A stretch of DNA of 64,000 bases from JACCWP01 sp963785115 (GCA_963785115.1 CAWATY010000005.1:62001-126000), one strand, 5' to 3'; counted from the stretch's first letter, positions 17,030 to 26,719 are shown. Numbers and translations are program-made. The notes: generated from the letters alone by a model not told the origin.

Positions 17030-18421
17030 GTGACACGCGTGGCGATCATCGGCGGCGGGCCCGGCGGGTACGAGGCGGCGCTGGTGGCCGCTCAGCTCGG
17101 CGCGGAGGTGACCGTCGTCGACCACACCGGTGTCGGCGGGTCCGCGGTGCTCACCGACTGCGTGCCGAGCAAGACGCTGATCGCCACCGCCGAGCTGATG
17201 ACCGCGGTCGAGGGGGCCGGTGAGCTGGGCGTCGAGCTGGGTGACGGCGGCAGCGGGCCGCGCGTCGACCTCGGCGAGGTCAACGGACGGGTCAAGGCCC
17301 TGGCCCAGGCGCAGTCGGAGGACATCGAGGCCCGGCTCGACCGGGAGAAGGTACGCGTCGTGCGCGGCCGCGGCCGTCTCGACGGGCCCGAGACCGTCGT
17401 GATCGAGGACGCCGACGGCTCGGACGGCACAGACGAGCGGGTCACCGCCGACGTCGTGCTGGTCGCGACCGGCGCGTTCCCGCGGGTCCTCGACAGCGCG
17501 CAGCCCGACGGCGAGCGCATCCTCACCTGGCAGCAGGTCTACGACCTCGACGTGCTGCCCGAGCGGATGGTCGTCGTGGGGTCCGGGGTGACGGGAGCGG
17601 AGTTCGCCGGGGCATACCAAGCCCTCGGCAGCGACGTGGTGCTGGTCTCCAGCCGCGACCGGGTGCTGCCGAGCGAGGACGCCGACGCGGCCGCCGTGAT
17701 CGAGCACGTCGCCCAGCGCAGGGGGATGACCGTCCTGTCCCGCTCGCGGATGGCATCGGTGACCCGGGACGGCGACGGCGTACGGGTCGAGCTCACCGAC
17801 GGCCGGGTCGTCGAGGGGTCGCACTGCCTGCTCGCTCTGGGCTCGGTGCCGCACACGTCGGGTCTGGGCCTCGAGGAGGCCGGGGTGCAGCTGGACGACG
17901 GTGGCTTCTGCGAGGTCGACCGGGTCTCGCGCACGAGCGCCCGTGGCGTGTACGCCGCCGGTGACTGCACCGGCGTGCTGATGCTCGCCTCGGTGGCCGC
18001 GATGCAGGGCAGGATCGCGATGTGGCACGCACTCGGTGACGCGGTCAACCCGCTCGACCTGAGCGAGGTGGCCTCCAACGTCTTCACCGCACCCGAGATC
18101 GCCACCGTCGGCTGGACCCAGCAGCAGGTGGACAGCGGCCAGGTCGAGGCGTCGGTGGTCCGGCTGGAGCTGAGCGGCAATGCGCGGGCGAAGATGCAGG
18201 GCGTCCGCGACGGCTTCGTCAAGCTGTTCTGCCGCCCGGGCACCGGCACGGTGGCGGGTGGCGTCGTGGTGGCGCCACAGGCCAGCGAGCTGGTGCACGC
18301 GGTGTCGCTCGCGGTGTCCGCCCGGCTCACCGCCGACCAGGTGGCGCACGCCTTCACCGTCTATCCCTCGATGACGGGTTCCATTGCCGAGGCGGCCCGG
18401 CGACTGCACCGGGCAGGTTAA
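17030..18421 (+). CDS. lpdA: NAD(P)H-quinone dehydrogenase, LpdA (Rv3303c)-like flavoprotein
   Basis: The 463-residue flavoprotein opens with the FAD loop TRVAIIGGGPGGYEAAL and has a second dinucleotide loop VVVGSGVTGAEFAGA and the FAD motif GVYAAGDCTG. At the redox site of lipoamide dehydrogenases it reads SAVLTDCVPSK, with only the second cysteine, as in mycobacterial LpdA, which reduces quinones rather than disulfides. GTG 17030 matches the start of homologues; ATG 17018 and 17021 are alternatives. The C-terminal dimerisation domain ends in a HAFTVYPSMTGSIAEA motif. Confidence 0.92.
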   Translation: MTRVAIIGGGPGGYEAALVAAQLGAEVTVVDHTGVGGSAVLTDCVPSKTLIATAELMTAVEGAGELGVELGDGGSGPRVDLGEVNGRVKALAQAQSEDIEARLDREKVRVVRGRGRLDGPETVVIEDADGSDGTDERVTADVVLVATGAFPRVLDSAQPDGERILTWQQVYDLDVLPERMVVVGSGVTGAEFAGAYQALGSDVVLVSSRDRVLPSEDADAAAVIEHVAQRRGMTVLSRSRMASVTRDGDGVRVELTDGRVVEGSHCLLALGSVPHTSGLGLEEAGVQLDDGGFCEVDRVSRTSARGVYAAGDCTGVLMLASVAAMQGRIAMWHALGDAVNPLDLSEVASNVFTAPEIATVGWTQQQVDSGQVEASVVRLELSGNARAKMQGVRDGFVKLFCRPGTGTVAGGVVVAPQASELVHAVSLAVSARLTADQVAHAFTVYPSMTGSIAEAARRLHRAG

Positions 18422-18460
18422 TTCCCGGCGTGTAATTCGTCCGAGCTGCTGCACATTCTT

Positions 18461-18480
18461 TTCCGCGGAATTCCGCGGAA
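18461..18480. repeat. two back-to-back TTCCGCGGAA palindromes
   Basis: Two perfect ten-base copies abut, making a 20-base palindrome centred on GAATTC. The same ten bases occur singly at three other intergenic sites in the window. Confidence 0.85.
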
Positions 18481-18628
18481 TCTTGCAGACGAATTCGCAT
18501 TCTCCGAGCGGGCCTGGCCGATGACCGCCGCCGGAATTCCCGCGGCGTTGGACGCGGCGAAACCGAATTCGTTGACAAATAACAGTCGTGGAATTATCCC
18601 GCGAACGGTGGACATTCGCGAGCAACTG

Positions 18629-18659
18629 TTGTCACGTGTTAAGCCGATGTGGTCATAAT
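18629..18659 (+). promoter_or_regulatory. putative promoter of the amidase-SpoIID operon
   Basis: TTGTCA at 18629-18634 and CATAAT at 18654-18659 are separated by 19 bases, and lie about 60 bases before the amidase start. The spacing is one to two bases longer than ideal, so this is a moderate prediction. Confidence 0.5.
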
Positions 18660-18717
18660 CGGCGCTCAGTCACACCAGAACCATCCGTCACACCCATCAC
18701 GACGTGAGGCTCTTGAC

Positions 18718-20430
18718 ATGACGCACGGGGACGCCTGCCGCCGCGCGGTGGCGATCGGCCTGGCCGTGGGGCTCGGACTCACCGGTGCGCAGAGCACCGC
18801 GTCCGCCACCACGGCGCCGAGCGCGACCGCTGCTGCTGCCGGCGGCCATGCCGCCGGACACGCAGCCGGACACGCCGGCACCGGATCGGCCACGACGGTG
18901 GCTCGTACCGACTCGGGGCTCGCGGTGGACAGCCTGGCGGTGCCGGTCGCCGACGCGGCGGCCCGCTCCGCCGGCGCGGCGGCCGAGCTCGCACCGACCA
19001 GGGTGCGCCCGTTCGGACTGGTCGGCGTCACCTGGCAGGCGGGGACGGCGACGGCCAGCACCCGCGTCGCCGTGCGGCTGCACACCGCGGGCCGATGGGG
19101 TGGCTGGCAGTCGCTGCCCTGGGAGGCGAGTGAGGGCCCGGCCCCGGGCGAGGACTCCGACGTCCGCGCCGGCACGGGACCGCTCTGGGTCGGGGAGGCC
19201 GACGGCATCGCCGTCCGGGTGCGTACCGACGACGGCAGCCGTCCCGCGGACCTGCAGGTCGTCACCGTCGACCCGGGCGACGAGGCGATCGCCGGAGCGG
19301 CCGGCCGCAGCGCGGAGCGCTCGGTCGCGCTTCCGCGGCCGTCGAGCGGCCAGCCGATCACCGGCGCTCCCAAGTTCCCCGGCCTGCCGCGGGTCATCTC
19401 CCGGCACCGGTGGGGGGCCGATCCGTCGCTGACCGATCCGTGCGACTCCCCGCGCTACGGACGCACCGCGAAGATGGTGTTCGTCCACCACACCGTCAAC
19501 GCGAACAACTACTCGGTGCGCGAGTCGCCCGCCATCGTGCGCAGCATCTACGCGTACCACACGCAGGGACAGCACTGGTGCGACATCGGCTACAACGCGC
19601 TGGTCGACCGCTTCGGCAACATCTACGAGGGCCGCCGCGGCGGGCTGCGCCTGCCGGTCCGCGGCGCGCACGCGGGCGACTACAACACCGGCACCGTGGG
19701 CGTCTCGCTGATGGGCAACTTCGAGCAGAAGCGACCCAGCGCCCGGATGAAGAACGCGCTGGTGCGCTTCATCGGCTGGCGACTCGGGACCAGCTACCAG
19801 CCGGTGCGCGGCGAGGTCCGCGTCAACGGGGCCATGTTCAAGCGGATCTCGGGGCACCGGGACGCGATGTCGACCGCCTGCCCGGGCCGCTACGCCTATG
19901 CGCAGCTGCCGAAGATCCGCCACCGGGTCGCCGACTACCTGCACCGCTACCACTCCCGGCTGAAGGCCAAGGCGCACCGGCTGGGCCGGCACTCCACCGG
20001 CCCGGTCTGGGAGGGCGAGCGCGCCCTCGACGGCGGCTTCCGCACCGTCTTCCACCGCGGCGTGATGTACGGCAAGAAGGGACTCGGTGCGCACCTGCTG
20101 AAGCGCGGGCTGCTCGTCCGCTTCCGCAAGACCGGCGGCCCCGCCGGGTGGCTCGGCTGGCCCACCACCGACGTGCGCGACACCCAGGTCCGCAACGTGC
20201 GGGCGATGGTCTTCCGCAAGGGGCGGATCTACCTGATCCCCGACACCGCGCCCAAGGCGGTCTACGGCGGCATCTTCCGCCGGTACGACCGGCTCGGCCT
20301 CGCCAAGGGTCGCCTCGGGCTTCCCAAGACCAACCCGCAGCGCCACGGTCACGTGCTCCGGGTCGTCTTCCGGCACGGCACGATCTGGTGGAACACCGAA
20401 ACCGGCAAGACCCGGGTGAAGCTGCGGTGA
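18718..20430 (+). CDS. secreted N-acetylmuramoyl-L-alanine amidase with LGFP-like repeats
   Basis: The 570-residue protein starts at ATG 18718 after a GAGG site and has a signal peptide (about 1-30), then a small GHAAGHAAGHAG repeat. A PGRP/amidase_2 domain lies about 230-400, with zinc ligands in FVHHTVN and GHRDAMSTACPG. From about 435 there are degenerate LGFP repeats (WLGWPTTD, RLGLPKTN), which bind the actinobacterial cell wall. It should cut the peptide from muramic acid in peptidoglycan outside the cell. The stop overlaps the SpoIID gene start (GTGA). Confidence 0.93.
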   Translation: MTHGDACRRAVAIGLAVGLGLTGAQSTASATTAPSATAAAAGGHAAGHAAGHAGTGSATTVARTDSGLAVDSLAVPVADAAARSAGAAAELAPTRVRPFGLVGVTWQAGTATASTRVAVRLHTAGRWGGWQSLPWEASEGPAPGEDSDVRAGTGPLWVGEADGIAVRVRTDDGSRPADLQVVTVDPGDEAIAGAAGRSAERSVALPRPSSGQPITGAPKFPGLPRVISRHRWGADPSLTDPCDSPRYGRTAKMVFVHHTVNANNYSVRESPAIVRSIYAYHTQGQHWCDIGYNALVDRFGNIYEGRRGGLRLPVRGAHAGDYNTGTVGVSLMGNFEQKRPSARMKNALVRFIGWRLGTSYQPVRGEVRVNGAMFKRISGHRDAMSTACPGRYAYAQLPKIRHRVADYLHRYHSRLKAKAHRLGRHSTGPVWEGERALDGGFRTVFHRGVMYGKKGLGAHLLKRGLLVRFRKTGGPAGWLGWPTTDVRDTQVRNVRAMVFRKGRIYLIPDTAPKAVYGGIFRRYDRLGLAKGRLGLPKTNPQRHGHVLRVVFRHGTIWWNTETGKTRVKLR

Positions 20431-21674
20431 CCAGCCGTCGGCGCGCCGCGGCCGTGATCCTGGCGACCGCCGTCGCGACGACCGCCCTGGGGAGCTCCCC
20501 GGCCTCCGCACGACCCGACGACCCCGCTCCCGACCCCGGCCCAGAGTCAGTCGCACCGCGCGGGCACTCGGTGGTCTTCCACGGCCACGGCTACGGCCAC
20601 GGCCACGGCATGAGCCAGTACGGGGCCGAAGGCGCCGGCCGGGCGGGCAAGACGTACCGCGAGATCCTCGCCTTCTACTACCCGGGCACCCGCCTCGGCG
20701 CCGTCCACGGCTCGCTGCGGGTCCTGATCACGGCCGACACGTCGTCCGACGTTGCGGTGCGTCCCGCGGCCGGTCTGCTCGTCCGCGACCTCGCCGACGG
20801 CTCGTCCTGGCGCCTGCCCACCCAGCAGGTCGACGCCAGGTCGTGGCGGATCGCGCCGACCAACGACGACGCCAGGGTGTCGTCGGTGCAGTACCTCGAC
20901 GGCAACGGCTGGCACCGCTGGAACCTGCCGGGCCGGACCTACCTGCGCGGCGACGGGCAGTTCCGCGCCGACGGTCCGCTGACATTGGTCCTGCCGAGCG
21001 GCTCGACCCGGACCTACCGGGGTGCGCTGCGCTCGGCGTCGCCGAGCGGTTCGGCCACCTCCAGGGACACCGTCAACGTGTTGTCGATGGACGCGTACGT
21101 GCGCGGCGTGCTGCCCGCCGAGATGCCGTCGTCGTGGTCGATGCCCGCGCTGCGCTCGCAGGCGGTGGCGGCCCGGACCTTCGCGACCTGGTCGCGCCGG
21201 CAGGCGGGCGACCGCTACTGGCAGGTGTGCGACACCACCGCCTGCCAGGTCTACGGCGGCGTGGGGTCCGAGGCCGAGCGGGGCAACGCCGCGGTCGCGG
21301 GCACGGCGGGGCAGATCCTGCGCGCCCACGGCAAGCCGGCGTTCACGCAGTTCTCGTCGTCGTCGGGCGGGTGGACCGCCTCGGGTGGGCAGTCCTACCT
21401 GCCGGCGAGGAGGGATCCGTGGGACGACTGGGCGGGAAACCCCAACCACGACTGGGTGCTGACGCTGCCCGCCTCGCGGGTCGAGTCGGCGTATCCGTCG
21501 ATCGGCCGGCTGCAGGGCTTCGCGGTGACCAAGCGCGACGGCCACGGCGAGTGGGGCGGACGGGTCATCACCGCGGTCGTGCGCGGCAGCGCCGGCAGCG
21601 TGCGGGTCAGCGGCGACGACCTGCGCTGGGACCTCGGGCTGAAGTCCACCTGGTTCAAGCCCGTCGTGCGCTGA
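20427..21674 (+). CDS. secreted SpoIID/LytB domain protein
   Basis: The 415-residue protein begins with a signal peptide (about 1-28, ending ASA). Then comes the motif HGHGYGHGHGMSQYGAEGA typical of actinobacterial SpoIID proteins, and a SpoIID domain at about 205-370 (VLPAEMPSSWSMPALRSQAV, then FATWSRRQAGDRYWQVCDTT). SpoIID proteins are lytic glycosylases on denuded peptidoglycan strands, i.e. strands from which an amidase has removed peptides. The upstream amidase is translationally coupled to it (GTGA overlap), which fits a two-step cell-wall cutting pair. Confidence 0.93.
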   Translation: MTSRRRAAAVILATAVATTALGSSPASARPDDPAPDPGPESVAPRGHSVVFHGHGYGHGHGMSQYGAEGAGRAGKTYREILAFYYPGTRLGAVHGSLRVLITADTSSDVAVRPAAGLLVRDLADGSSWRLPTQQVDARSWRIAPTNDDARVSSVQYLDGNGWHRWNLPGRTYLRGDGQFRADGPLTLVLPSGSTRTYRGALRSASPSGSATSRDTVNVLSMDAYVRGVLPAEMPSSWSMPALRSQAVAARTFATWSRRQAGDRYWQVCDTTACQVYGGVGSEAERGNAAVAGTAGQILRAHGKPAFTQFSSSSGGWTASGGQSYLPARRDPWDDWAGNPNHDWVLTLPASRVESAYPSIGRLQGFAVTKRDGHGEWGGRVITAVVRGSAGSVRVSGDDLRWDLGLKSTWFKPVVR

Positions 21675-21677
21675 GCA

Positions 21678-24600
21678 TCAGCTGGCGATCACGCACACCA
21701 GGTCGCCACCGTCGGCCGAGCGGGTGTCGGTGATCACCAGCCGCTCGACGGTGCCGCCGACCGGCGCGGTGATCGAGGCCTCCATCTTCATCGCCTCGAC
21801 AGTGGCCACCGCCGCGCCGGCCTCGACCGAGTCGCCCTCGGCGACGACCGGGGTCACCACGCCGTCGTACGGCACGGCGACGTGTCCCTCCTCCTGCGAG
21901 TCTGCCTTCTCGGCCTGCTCGGCGTCGCTCGCCAGGGAACGGTCCCGGACCTGGACGGGCCGGAGCTGACCGTTGATCGTGCACATCACCGAGCGCATCC
22001 CCCGGGCGTCGGCCTCACTGACCGCCTCCACGCCGAGGATCAGCGTCTTGCCCTCCTCGATCTCGACCGCGGTCTCGGTCTCGGCCTCGAGGCCGTAGAA
22101 GAATGCTCGGCTGGGCAGGACGGACAGGTCGCTGTACGACTCGAGGGCCTCGGCGTAGTCCTTGCTCGGGCCGGGGAACAACAGCCGGTTCAACGTCTCC
22201 CGGCGCTCCTCGGACGACCCCTCCAGCCCGGACCGGTCGTCGTCGTCGAGCGGCTCGACCTCGGGCTTGCGCGGCCGGCCCTCCAGGGCCCGCTCCCGGA
22301 AGGGTTCCGGCCAACCCCCGGGCGGGTCGCCCAGCTCACCGGACAGGAAGCCGATCACCGAGTCGGGCACGTCGAACTTCTGCGGCTCGGCCGCGAACTC
22401 CTCGGGATCGGCACCGACGGCCACCAGGTGCAGGGCCAGGTCGCCGACGACCTTGCTGGACGGCGTCACCTTCACGATGTGGCCGAGGATGTCGTCGGCG
22501 GCTGCGTACATCTGCTCGATCTGCTCGAACTTGGTGCCGAGGCCGAGCGCGATCGCCTGCTGCCGCAGGTTCGACAGCTGCCCGCCGGGGATCTCGTGCC
22601 GGTAGACCCGGCCGGTCGGCGCGGGCAGGCCGGCCTCGAAGGGCGCGTAGACGCGGCGGACCGCCTCCCAGTACGGCTCGAGGTCGTTGACGGCGCGCAG
22701 CGACAGGCCGGTCTCGCGCTCGGCGTGGTCGGTGGCCGCGACCAGCGCGGACAGCGGGGGCTGGCTCGTCGTGCCCGCCATCGACGCACAGGCCGCGTCG
22801 ACGGCGTCCACCCCGGCCTCGATCGCGGCCAGCAGGGTGGCGAGCTGGCCACCGGGGGTGTCGTGGGTGTGCAGGTGGACCGGCAGGTCGAACCGCTCGC
22901 GCAGGGCCCCGACCAGCCGTCGGGCCGCCGGGGCGCGGAGCAGCCCGGCCATGTCCTTGATCGCGAGCACGTGCGCGCCCGCGTCGACGATGCGCTCGGC
23001 AAGACCCAGGTAGTAGTCGAGGGTGTAGAGGCCCTCGTCGGGGTCGGAGAGGTCGCCGGTGTAGCAGAGTGCGACCTCGGCGACGGCGGTGCCGGTCTCG
23101 CGGACTGCCGTGATCGCCGGCGCCATCTGGTCGACGTCGTTGAGCGCGTCGAAGATCCGGAAGACGTCGATGCCGGTCTCGGCCGCCTCGCGCACGAAGG
23201 CGTCGCTGACCTTGGTGGGGTAGGGCGTGTAGCCCACGGTGTTGCGCCCGCGCAGCAGCATCTGCAGGCAGATGTTGGGCACCGCCTCGCGCAGCGCGGC
23301 CAGCCGCTCCCACGGGTCCTCGTGCAGGAACCGCAGCGCGACGTCGTACGTGGCCCCGCCCCACGCCTCGATGGACCACAGCTCGGGGGTGGTGCGGGCG
23401 ACGTGGCCGGCCACCCGCAGCAGGTCGATCGTGCGCACCCTGGTCGCCAGCAGCGACTGGTGTGCGTCGCGAAACGTCGTGTCGGTGACCGCGACCCGCT
23501 GCTGCTCGCGCAGCCGTCGCGCGAACTCCTCGGGGCCGACCTCGGAGAGCAGCTGCCGGGACCCGTCGGGCGGCGCGGTGCCGAGGTCGACGTCGGGCAG
23601 CTTGCTTCGCGGGTCGACGTCGACCGGCGCCTCGCCGTTCGGCCGGTTGACGGTGACGTCGGCCAGCCAGCTGAGCAGCCGGGTGCCGCGGTCGGCCGAG
23701 GAGTGCGCGGTGAGCAGCTGGGGGCGGTCGTCGATGAACGACGTCGTCAGCCGGCCGGCCCGGAAGTCCTCGTCGTTCAGCAGCGCCTGCAGGAACGGGA
23801 TGTTCGTCGAGACGCCGCGGATGCGGAACTCCGCGACCGCGCGGCTCGCCCGCTCGACGGCCGCCGGGAAGTCGCGCCCCCGGCAGGTGAGCTTGGTGAG
23901 CAACGAGTCGAAGTGCGGGCTGATCTCGGCGCCGGTGTAGGTCGTGCCGCCGTCGAGTCGCACGCCCGCGCCGCCGGGGGAGCGGTACGTGGTGATCCGG
24001 CCGGTGTCGGGACGGAACCCGTTGGTGGGGTCCTCGGTGGTGATCCGGCACTGCAGCGCGGCCCCGCGCAGCCGGATGCCGTCCTGGGCGAGGCCCAGAT
24101 CGGCCAGCGTCTCGCCCGAGGCGATCCGCAGCTGTGCCTGCACGAGGTCGACGTCGGTGACCTCCTCGGTCACCGTGTGCTCGACCTGGATCCGCGGGTT
24201 CATCTCGATGAAGTGGTGTCGCCCCTCACGGTCGACGAGGAACTCCACCGTGCCCGCGCAGGTGTAGCCGATCCGCTCCGCGAACCGCACGGCGTCGGCG
24301 CAGATGCGGTCGCGCAGCTCGGGGTCGAGCCCGGGAGCCGGGGCGATCTCGACGACCTTCTGGTGCCGCCGCTGCACCGAGCAGTCGCGCTCGTACAGGT
24401 GCAGCACGGTCCCGGTCGTGTCGCCGAGCACCTGCACCTCGATGTGCCGGGGGTCGACGACCGCCTGCTCGAGGAACACGGTGGGATCGCCGAACGCGCC
24501 GTCGGCCTCGCGCATCGCCGCCTCGATCGCGTCGCGGAGGTCGTCGGCGTCATCGACGCGCCGCATGCCCCGTCCGCCGCCGCCGGCGACGGCCTTGACG

Positions 24601-25067
24601 AACACCGGCAGCTCGAGGCTCTCGGCGGCCCCGACCAGGGCGTCCACGTCGTCGGAGGGCTCGACCGACTCGAGGACGGGCACCCCCGCCTCTCGGGCCG
24701 CCGCGACGGCACGGGCCTTGTTGCCGGTGAGCCGCAGCACCTCGACGCTGGGGCCGATGAAGGTGATCCCGGCGTCGGCACAGGCCTGCGCCAGCGCGGG
24801 GTTCTCCGACAGGAAGCCGTAGCCGGGGTACACCGCGTCGACGTCGGCGCTCACGGCCGTCTCGACGATGCCGGTGGGATCGAGGTAGGCGCGCACGGGG
24901 TGACCGCGCTCGCCGATGACGTAGGCCTCGTCAGCCTTCAGCCGGTGCTCGGAGTTGCGGTCCTCGTGCGGGAACACCGCGACCGTGCGGGCGCCGAGCT
25001 CGTAGGCGGCGCGGAAGGCCCGAATGGCGATCTCGCCCCGGTTGGCGACGAGGACTTTGCGGAACAC
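21678..25067 (-). CDS. pyc: pyruvate carboxylase
   Basis: At 1129 residues this is a complete single-chain pyruvate carboxylase. The biotin carboxylase part covers about 1-450 (VLVANRGEIAIRAFRA, GGGGRGMRRV), the carboxyltransferase part about 530-800 (TDTTFRDAHQSLLATR, IKDMAGLL), and the biotinyl lysine lies near the end in EAMKMEA. It makes oxaloacetate from pyruvate, bicarbonate and ATP. GTG 25067 follows a GGAG site and lies ten bases after the repeat protein gene, so the two are cotranscribed. It ends three bases from the convergent SpoIID gene. Confidence 0.97.
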   Translation of the reverse strand: MFRKVLVANRGEIAIRAFRAAYELGARTVAVFPHEDRNSEHRLKADEAYVIGERGHPVRAYLDPTGIVETAVSADVDAVYPGYGFLSENPALAQACADAGITFIGPSVEVLRLTGNKARAVAAAREAGVPVLESVEPSDDVDALVGAAESLELPVFVKAVAGGGGRGMRRVDDADDLRDAIEAAMREADGAFGDPTVFLEQAVVDPRHIEVQVLGDTTGTVLHLYERDCSVQRRHQKVVEIAPAPGLDPELRDRICADAVRFAERIGYTCAGTVEFLVDREGRHHFIEMNPRIQVEHTVTEEVTDVDLVQAQLRIASGETLADLGLAQDGIRLRGAALQCRITTEDPTNGFRPDTGRITTYRSPGGAGVRLDGGTTYTGAEISPHFDSLLTKLTCRGRDFPAAVERASRAVAEFRIRGVSTNIPFLQALLNDEDFRAGRLTTSFIDDRPQLLTAHSSADRGTRLLSWLADVTVNRPNGEAPVDVDPRSKLPDVDLGTAPPDGSRQLLSEVGPEEFARRLREQQRVAVTDTTFRDAHQSLLATRVRTIDLLRVAGHVARTTPELWSIEAWGGATYDVALRFLHEDPWERLAALREAVPNICLQMLLRGRNTVGYTPYPTKVSDAFVREAAETGIDVFRIFDALNDVDQMAPAITAVRETGTAVAEVALCYTGDLSDPDEGLYTLDYYLGLAERIVDAGAHVLAIKDMAGLLRAPAARRLVGALRERFDLPVHLHTHDTPGGQLATLLAAIEAGVDAVDAACASMAGTTSQPPLSALVAATDHAERETGLSLRAVNDLEPYWEAVRRVYAPFEAGLPAPTGRVYRHEIPGGQLSNLRQQAIALGLGTKFEQIEQMYAAADDILGHIVKVTPSSKVVGDLALHLVAVGADPEEFAAEPQKFDVPDSVIGFLSGELGDPPGGWPEPFRERALEGRPRKPEVEPLDDDDRSGLEGSSEERRETLNRLLFPGPSKDYAEALESYSDLSVLPSRAFFYGLEAETETAVEIEEGKTLILGVEAVSEADARGMRSVMCTINGQLRPVQVRDRSLASDAEQAEKADSQEEGHVAVPYDGVVTPVVAEGDSVEAGAAVATVEAMKMEASITAPVGGTVERLVITDTRSADGGDLVCVIAS

Positions 25068-25077
25068 GGCGTCTCCC

Positions 25078-26604
25078 TCAGCGGGGCTCCGGCTGCGTGG
25101 CAGTCACCCGCGTCGTCGCGAGGATGCCGTCGATCAGCTCCTGGGCCGCGCCGTCGTCGGCCGCGGTGGCGACGATGATCGCATCCAGCTGCGGGAACGC
25201 CACCACCGTCGTCGGCAGACCGCCCGGTCCCTCGACCTGCCCACGCAGCGCGGACAGGCCGCTCTCGAGCGTGAACGACTCCTGGACTGCCGCCTGCCAC
25301 AACGATCCGTACGCGCCGTACAGCCGATCGACGACGACGTCGGACACGTCCGGTGCCCTCTCGGCGGTGCACCCGGGGTCGGGAGCCGCCGGTCCGCCGA
25401 GGATCACCGTGTTGCTCTGCGGCTCGTCGCAGCGCACGTCGTCGCGGGTCCACTCGGCCGGCACGTCCAACGTGATCCCGTCGGCCCGCACCGTCTTCGT
25501 CTCCACCCCGGTCGGCAGGGTCGGCCGCACTGTCGGGTCCGGCGACGGTGACGGCAGCGTCTGCTCCTCGTCAGGGGCGGGCGGAACCGCGCGGTGCATC
25601 GTGCTCAGGACGTTGTCGACCAGCGGCTGGTCGGGGGAGCGCGCGACCGCGATCGCCCGCAGGTCAGGCACCACCACGACGGTCAGCGTCATGCCGTCGG
25701 GCAGCGCGCGGGTGCCGCGGACCGCCTTGATCCCGCCCAGCAGGGTCACCGACTCCCGGGCCAGCACCCCCCAGCGCTTGCCGAAGTCGCTGGTGGCGCT
25801 CTCCAGATAGACGTCGGTCACGCCCGCGGGGCGGTCGGTGGGGCACTCACCGTCAGGTGGCTCGGTCAGGTTGGGCCGACCGGGATGCCCCGCGATCACG
25901 GTGTCCGACATCGGCACGCCGCAGACCACGTCGTTGACCGTCCACGTCCTGGGCACGTTGAGCGCCGCGGTCAGGTACGCCACGGTGCCCGTCGCGGGCG
26001 ACGTCATCGGCACCTGCTTGGCCGTGGCCAGGATGAGGTTGACCAGGTCCTGGTCGGGCGAGGTGACGACGACCCGGGCGTCGAGCGCCTCGATCTCGAG
26101 CACTGTCGTGCGCAGCTGCTGCTCCTCGTCGTCCTCCTGGGCCTCGTCGGGCGGCGTGACGAGCGCGACCCCCTTCTCGGCCCGCAGGCCGCTGGGCAGG
26201 GTGACCGGGCGCAGCGGCACCTCCGGCGCCGGCGCGACCATCTGACCAAACAGCGACGACATCGCGAGGTCGGTCACGCCTTGCTCGCGCTCACCCTCCT
26301 CGCAGGTGAGGACGCCGGCGTTGCCGAGGATCAGGGTGTCGGCCTGCGGGTGCCCGCAGTCGTCGAGGTCGTTCAGCGACCAGTCTTCCGGGATCTGCAG
26401 CGACAGCCTCCCGTACGAGACCGTGCGAGGCTCCTCGGCAAAGTCCCCGCTGTCGGCCGGCTCGCTGCGCTCATCGAGGACCACGATCGCGGCCGCCACC
26501 AGTGCGGCGACGACCAGCAGCGTGCCGATCGCGCGGATGACGAGCTGGCGGGGGGTCGGGCGGGGGAGCGGCTCGGTCGCCCGGTCAGTGTCCCGGTCGA
26601 CCAT
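25078..26604 (-). CDS. membrane-anchored protein with three internal repeats
   Basis: The 508-residue protein has one membrane segment near residues 22-44 and an extracellular part built of three copies of a unit of about 140 residues. Each unit begins with an IPEDWSLNDLDDCG-like strand (also NVPRTWTVNDVVCGVP and DVPAEWTRDDVRCDEP), then DT(L/V)I(L/A)G, two cysteines, and ends in a hydrophobic (L/I)LAT helix. Function unknown. ATG 26604 has a strong GGAGGAG site; ATG 26652, six bases after TAGACT, could instead be a leaderless start. Pyruvate carboxylase follows after ten bases. Confidence 0.85.
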   Translation of the reverse strand: MVDRDTDRATEPLPRPTPRQLVIRAIGTLLVVAALVAAAIVVLDERSEPADSGDFAEEPRTVSYGRLSLQIPEDWSLNDLDDCGHPQADTLILGNAGVLTCEEGEREQGVTDLAMSSLFGQMVAPAPEVPLRPVTLPSGLRAEKGVALVTPPDEAQEDDEEQQLRTTVLEIEALDARVVVTSPDQDLVNLILATAKQVPMTSPATGTVAYLTAALNVPRTWTVNDVVCGVPMSDTVIAGHPGRPNLTEPPDGECPTDRPAGVTDVYLESATSDFGKRWGVLARESVTLLGGIKAVRGTRALPDGMTLTVVVVPDLRAIAVARSPDQPLVDNVLSTMHRAVPPAPDEEQTLPSPSPDPTVRPTLPTGVETKTVRADGITLDVPAEWTRDDVRCDEPQSNTVILGGPAAPDPGCTAERAPDVSDVVVDRLYGAYGSLWQAAVQESFTLESGLSALRGQVEGPGGLPTTVVAFPQLDAIIVATAADDGAAQELIDGILATTRVTATQPEPR

Positions 26605-26658
26605 CGACGACTCCTCCCCCTTCTCGTGCGGCCCACCCCGGCCGCGCTCCATCGCCGC

Positions 26659-26664
26659 AGTCTA
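26659..26664 (-). promoter_or_regulatory. -10 element (TAGACT) upstream of the repeat protein
   Basis: TAGACT lies six bases before ATG 26652, the same arrangement as before deoC. It predicts a start of transcription at or near 26652. Confidence 0.55.
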
Positions 26665-26719
26665 CGGACCGCCGCCAGGCGGTTTTGCCGGACACGTCCG
26701 CCCTAGGAGGGGGTTGCCC

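Larger units (their letters stand above)
18422..18717. other. AT-richer intergenic island with GAATTC cluster and palindromes
   Basis: This 296-base gap has lower GC than all surroundings. It contains GAATTC four times (18468, 18491, 18534, 18565) with further AATT variants, and the tandem pair of TTCCGCGGAA at 18461-18480. Short reading frames here use rare codons and are not believed. It precedes a secreted cell-wall operon and probably holds its control region. Confidence 0.7.

Noticed and set aside
18418..18615. Small minus-strand frame (65 codons) in the intergenic island before the amidase.
   Set aside because: It uses rare codons (ATA, TTA, AGA) unlike any neighbour, has no ribosome site, and its residues follow from the GAATTC repeats.
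21882..25178. A 1098-codon open frame on the plus strand opposite pyruvate carboxylase, and similar long frames opposite or inside many genes.
   Set aside because: The proteins are low in complexity (rich in R, G, A, H, V, Q), have no motifs and mirror the codon pattern of the true gene on the other strand, as expected at this GC content.
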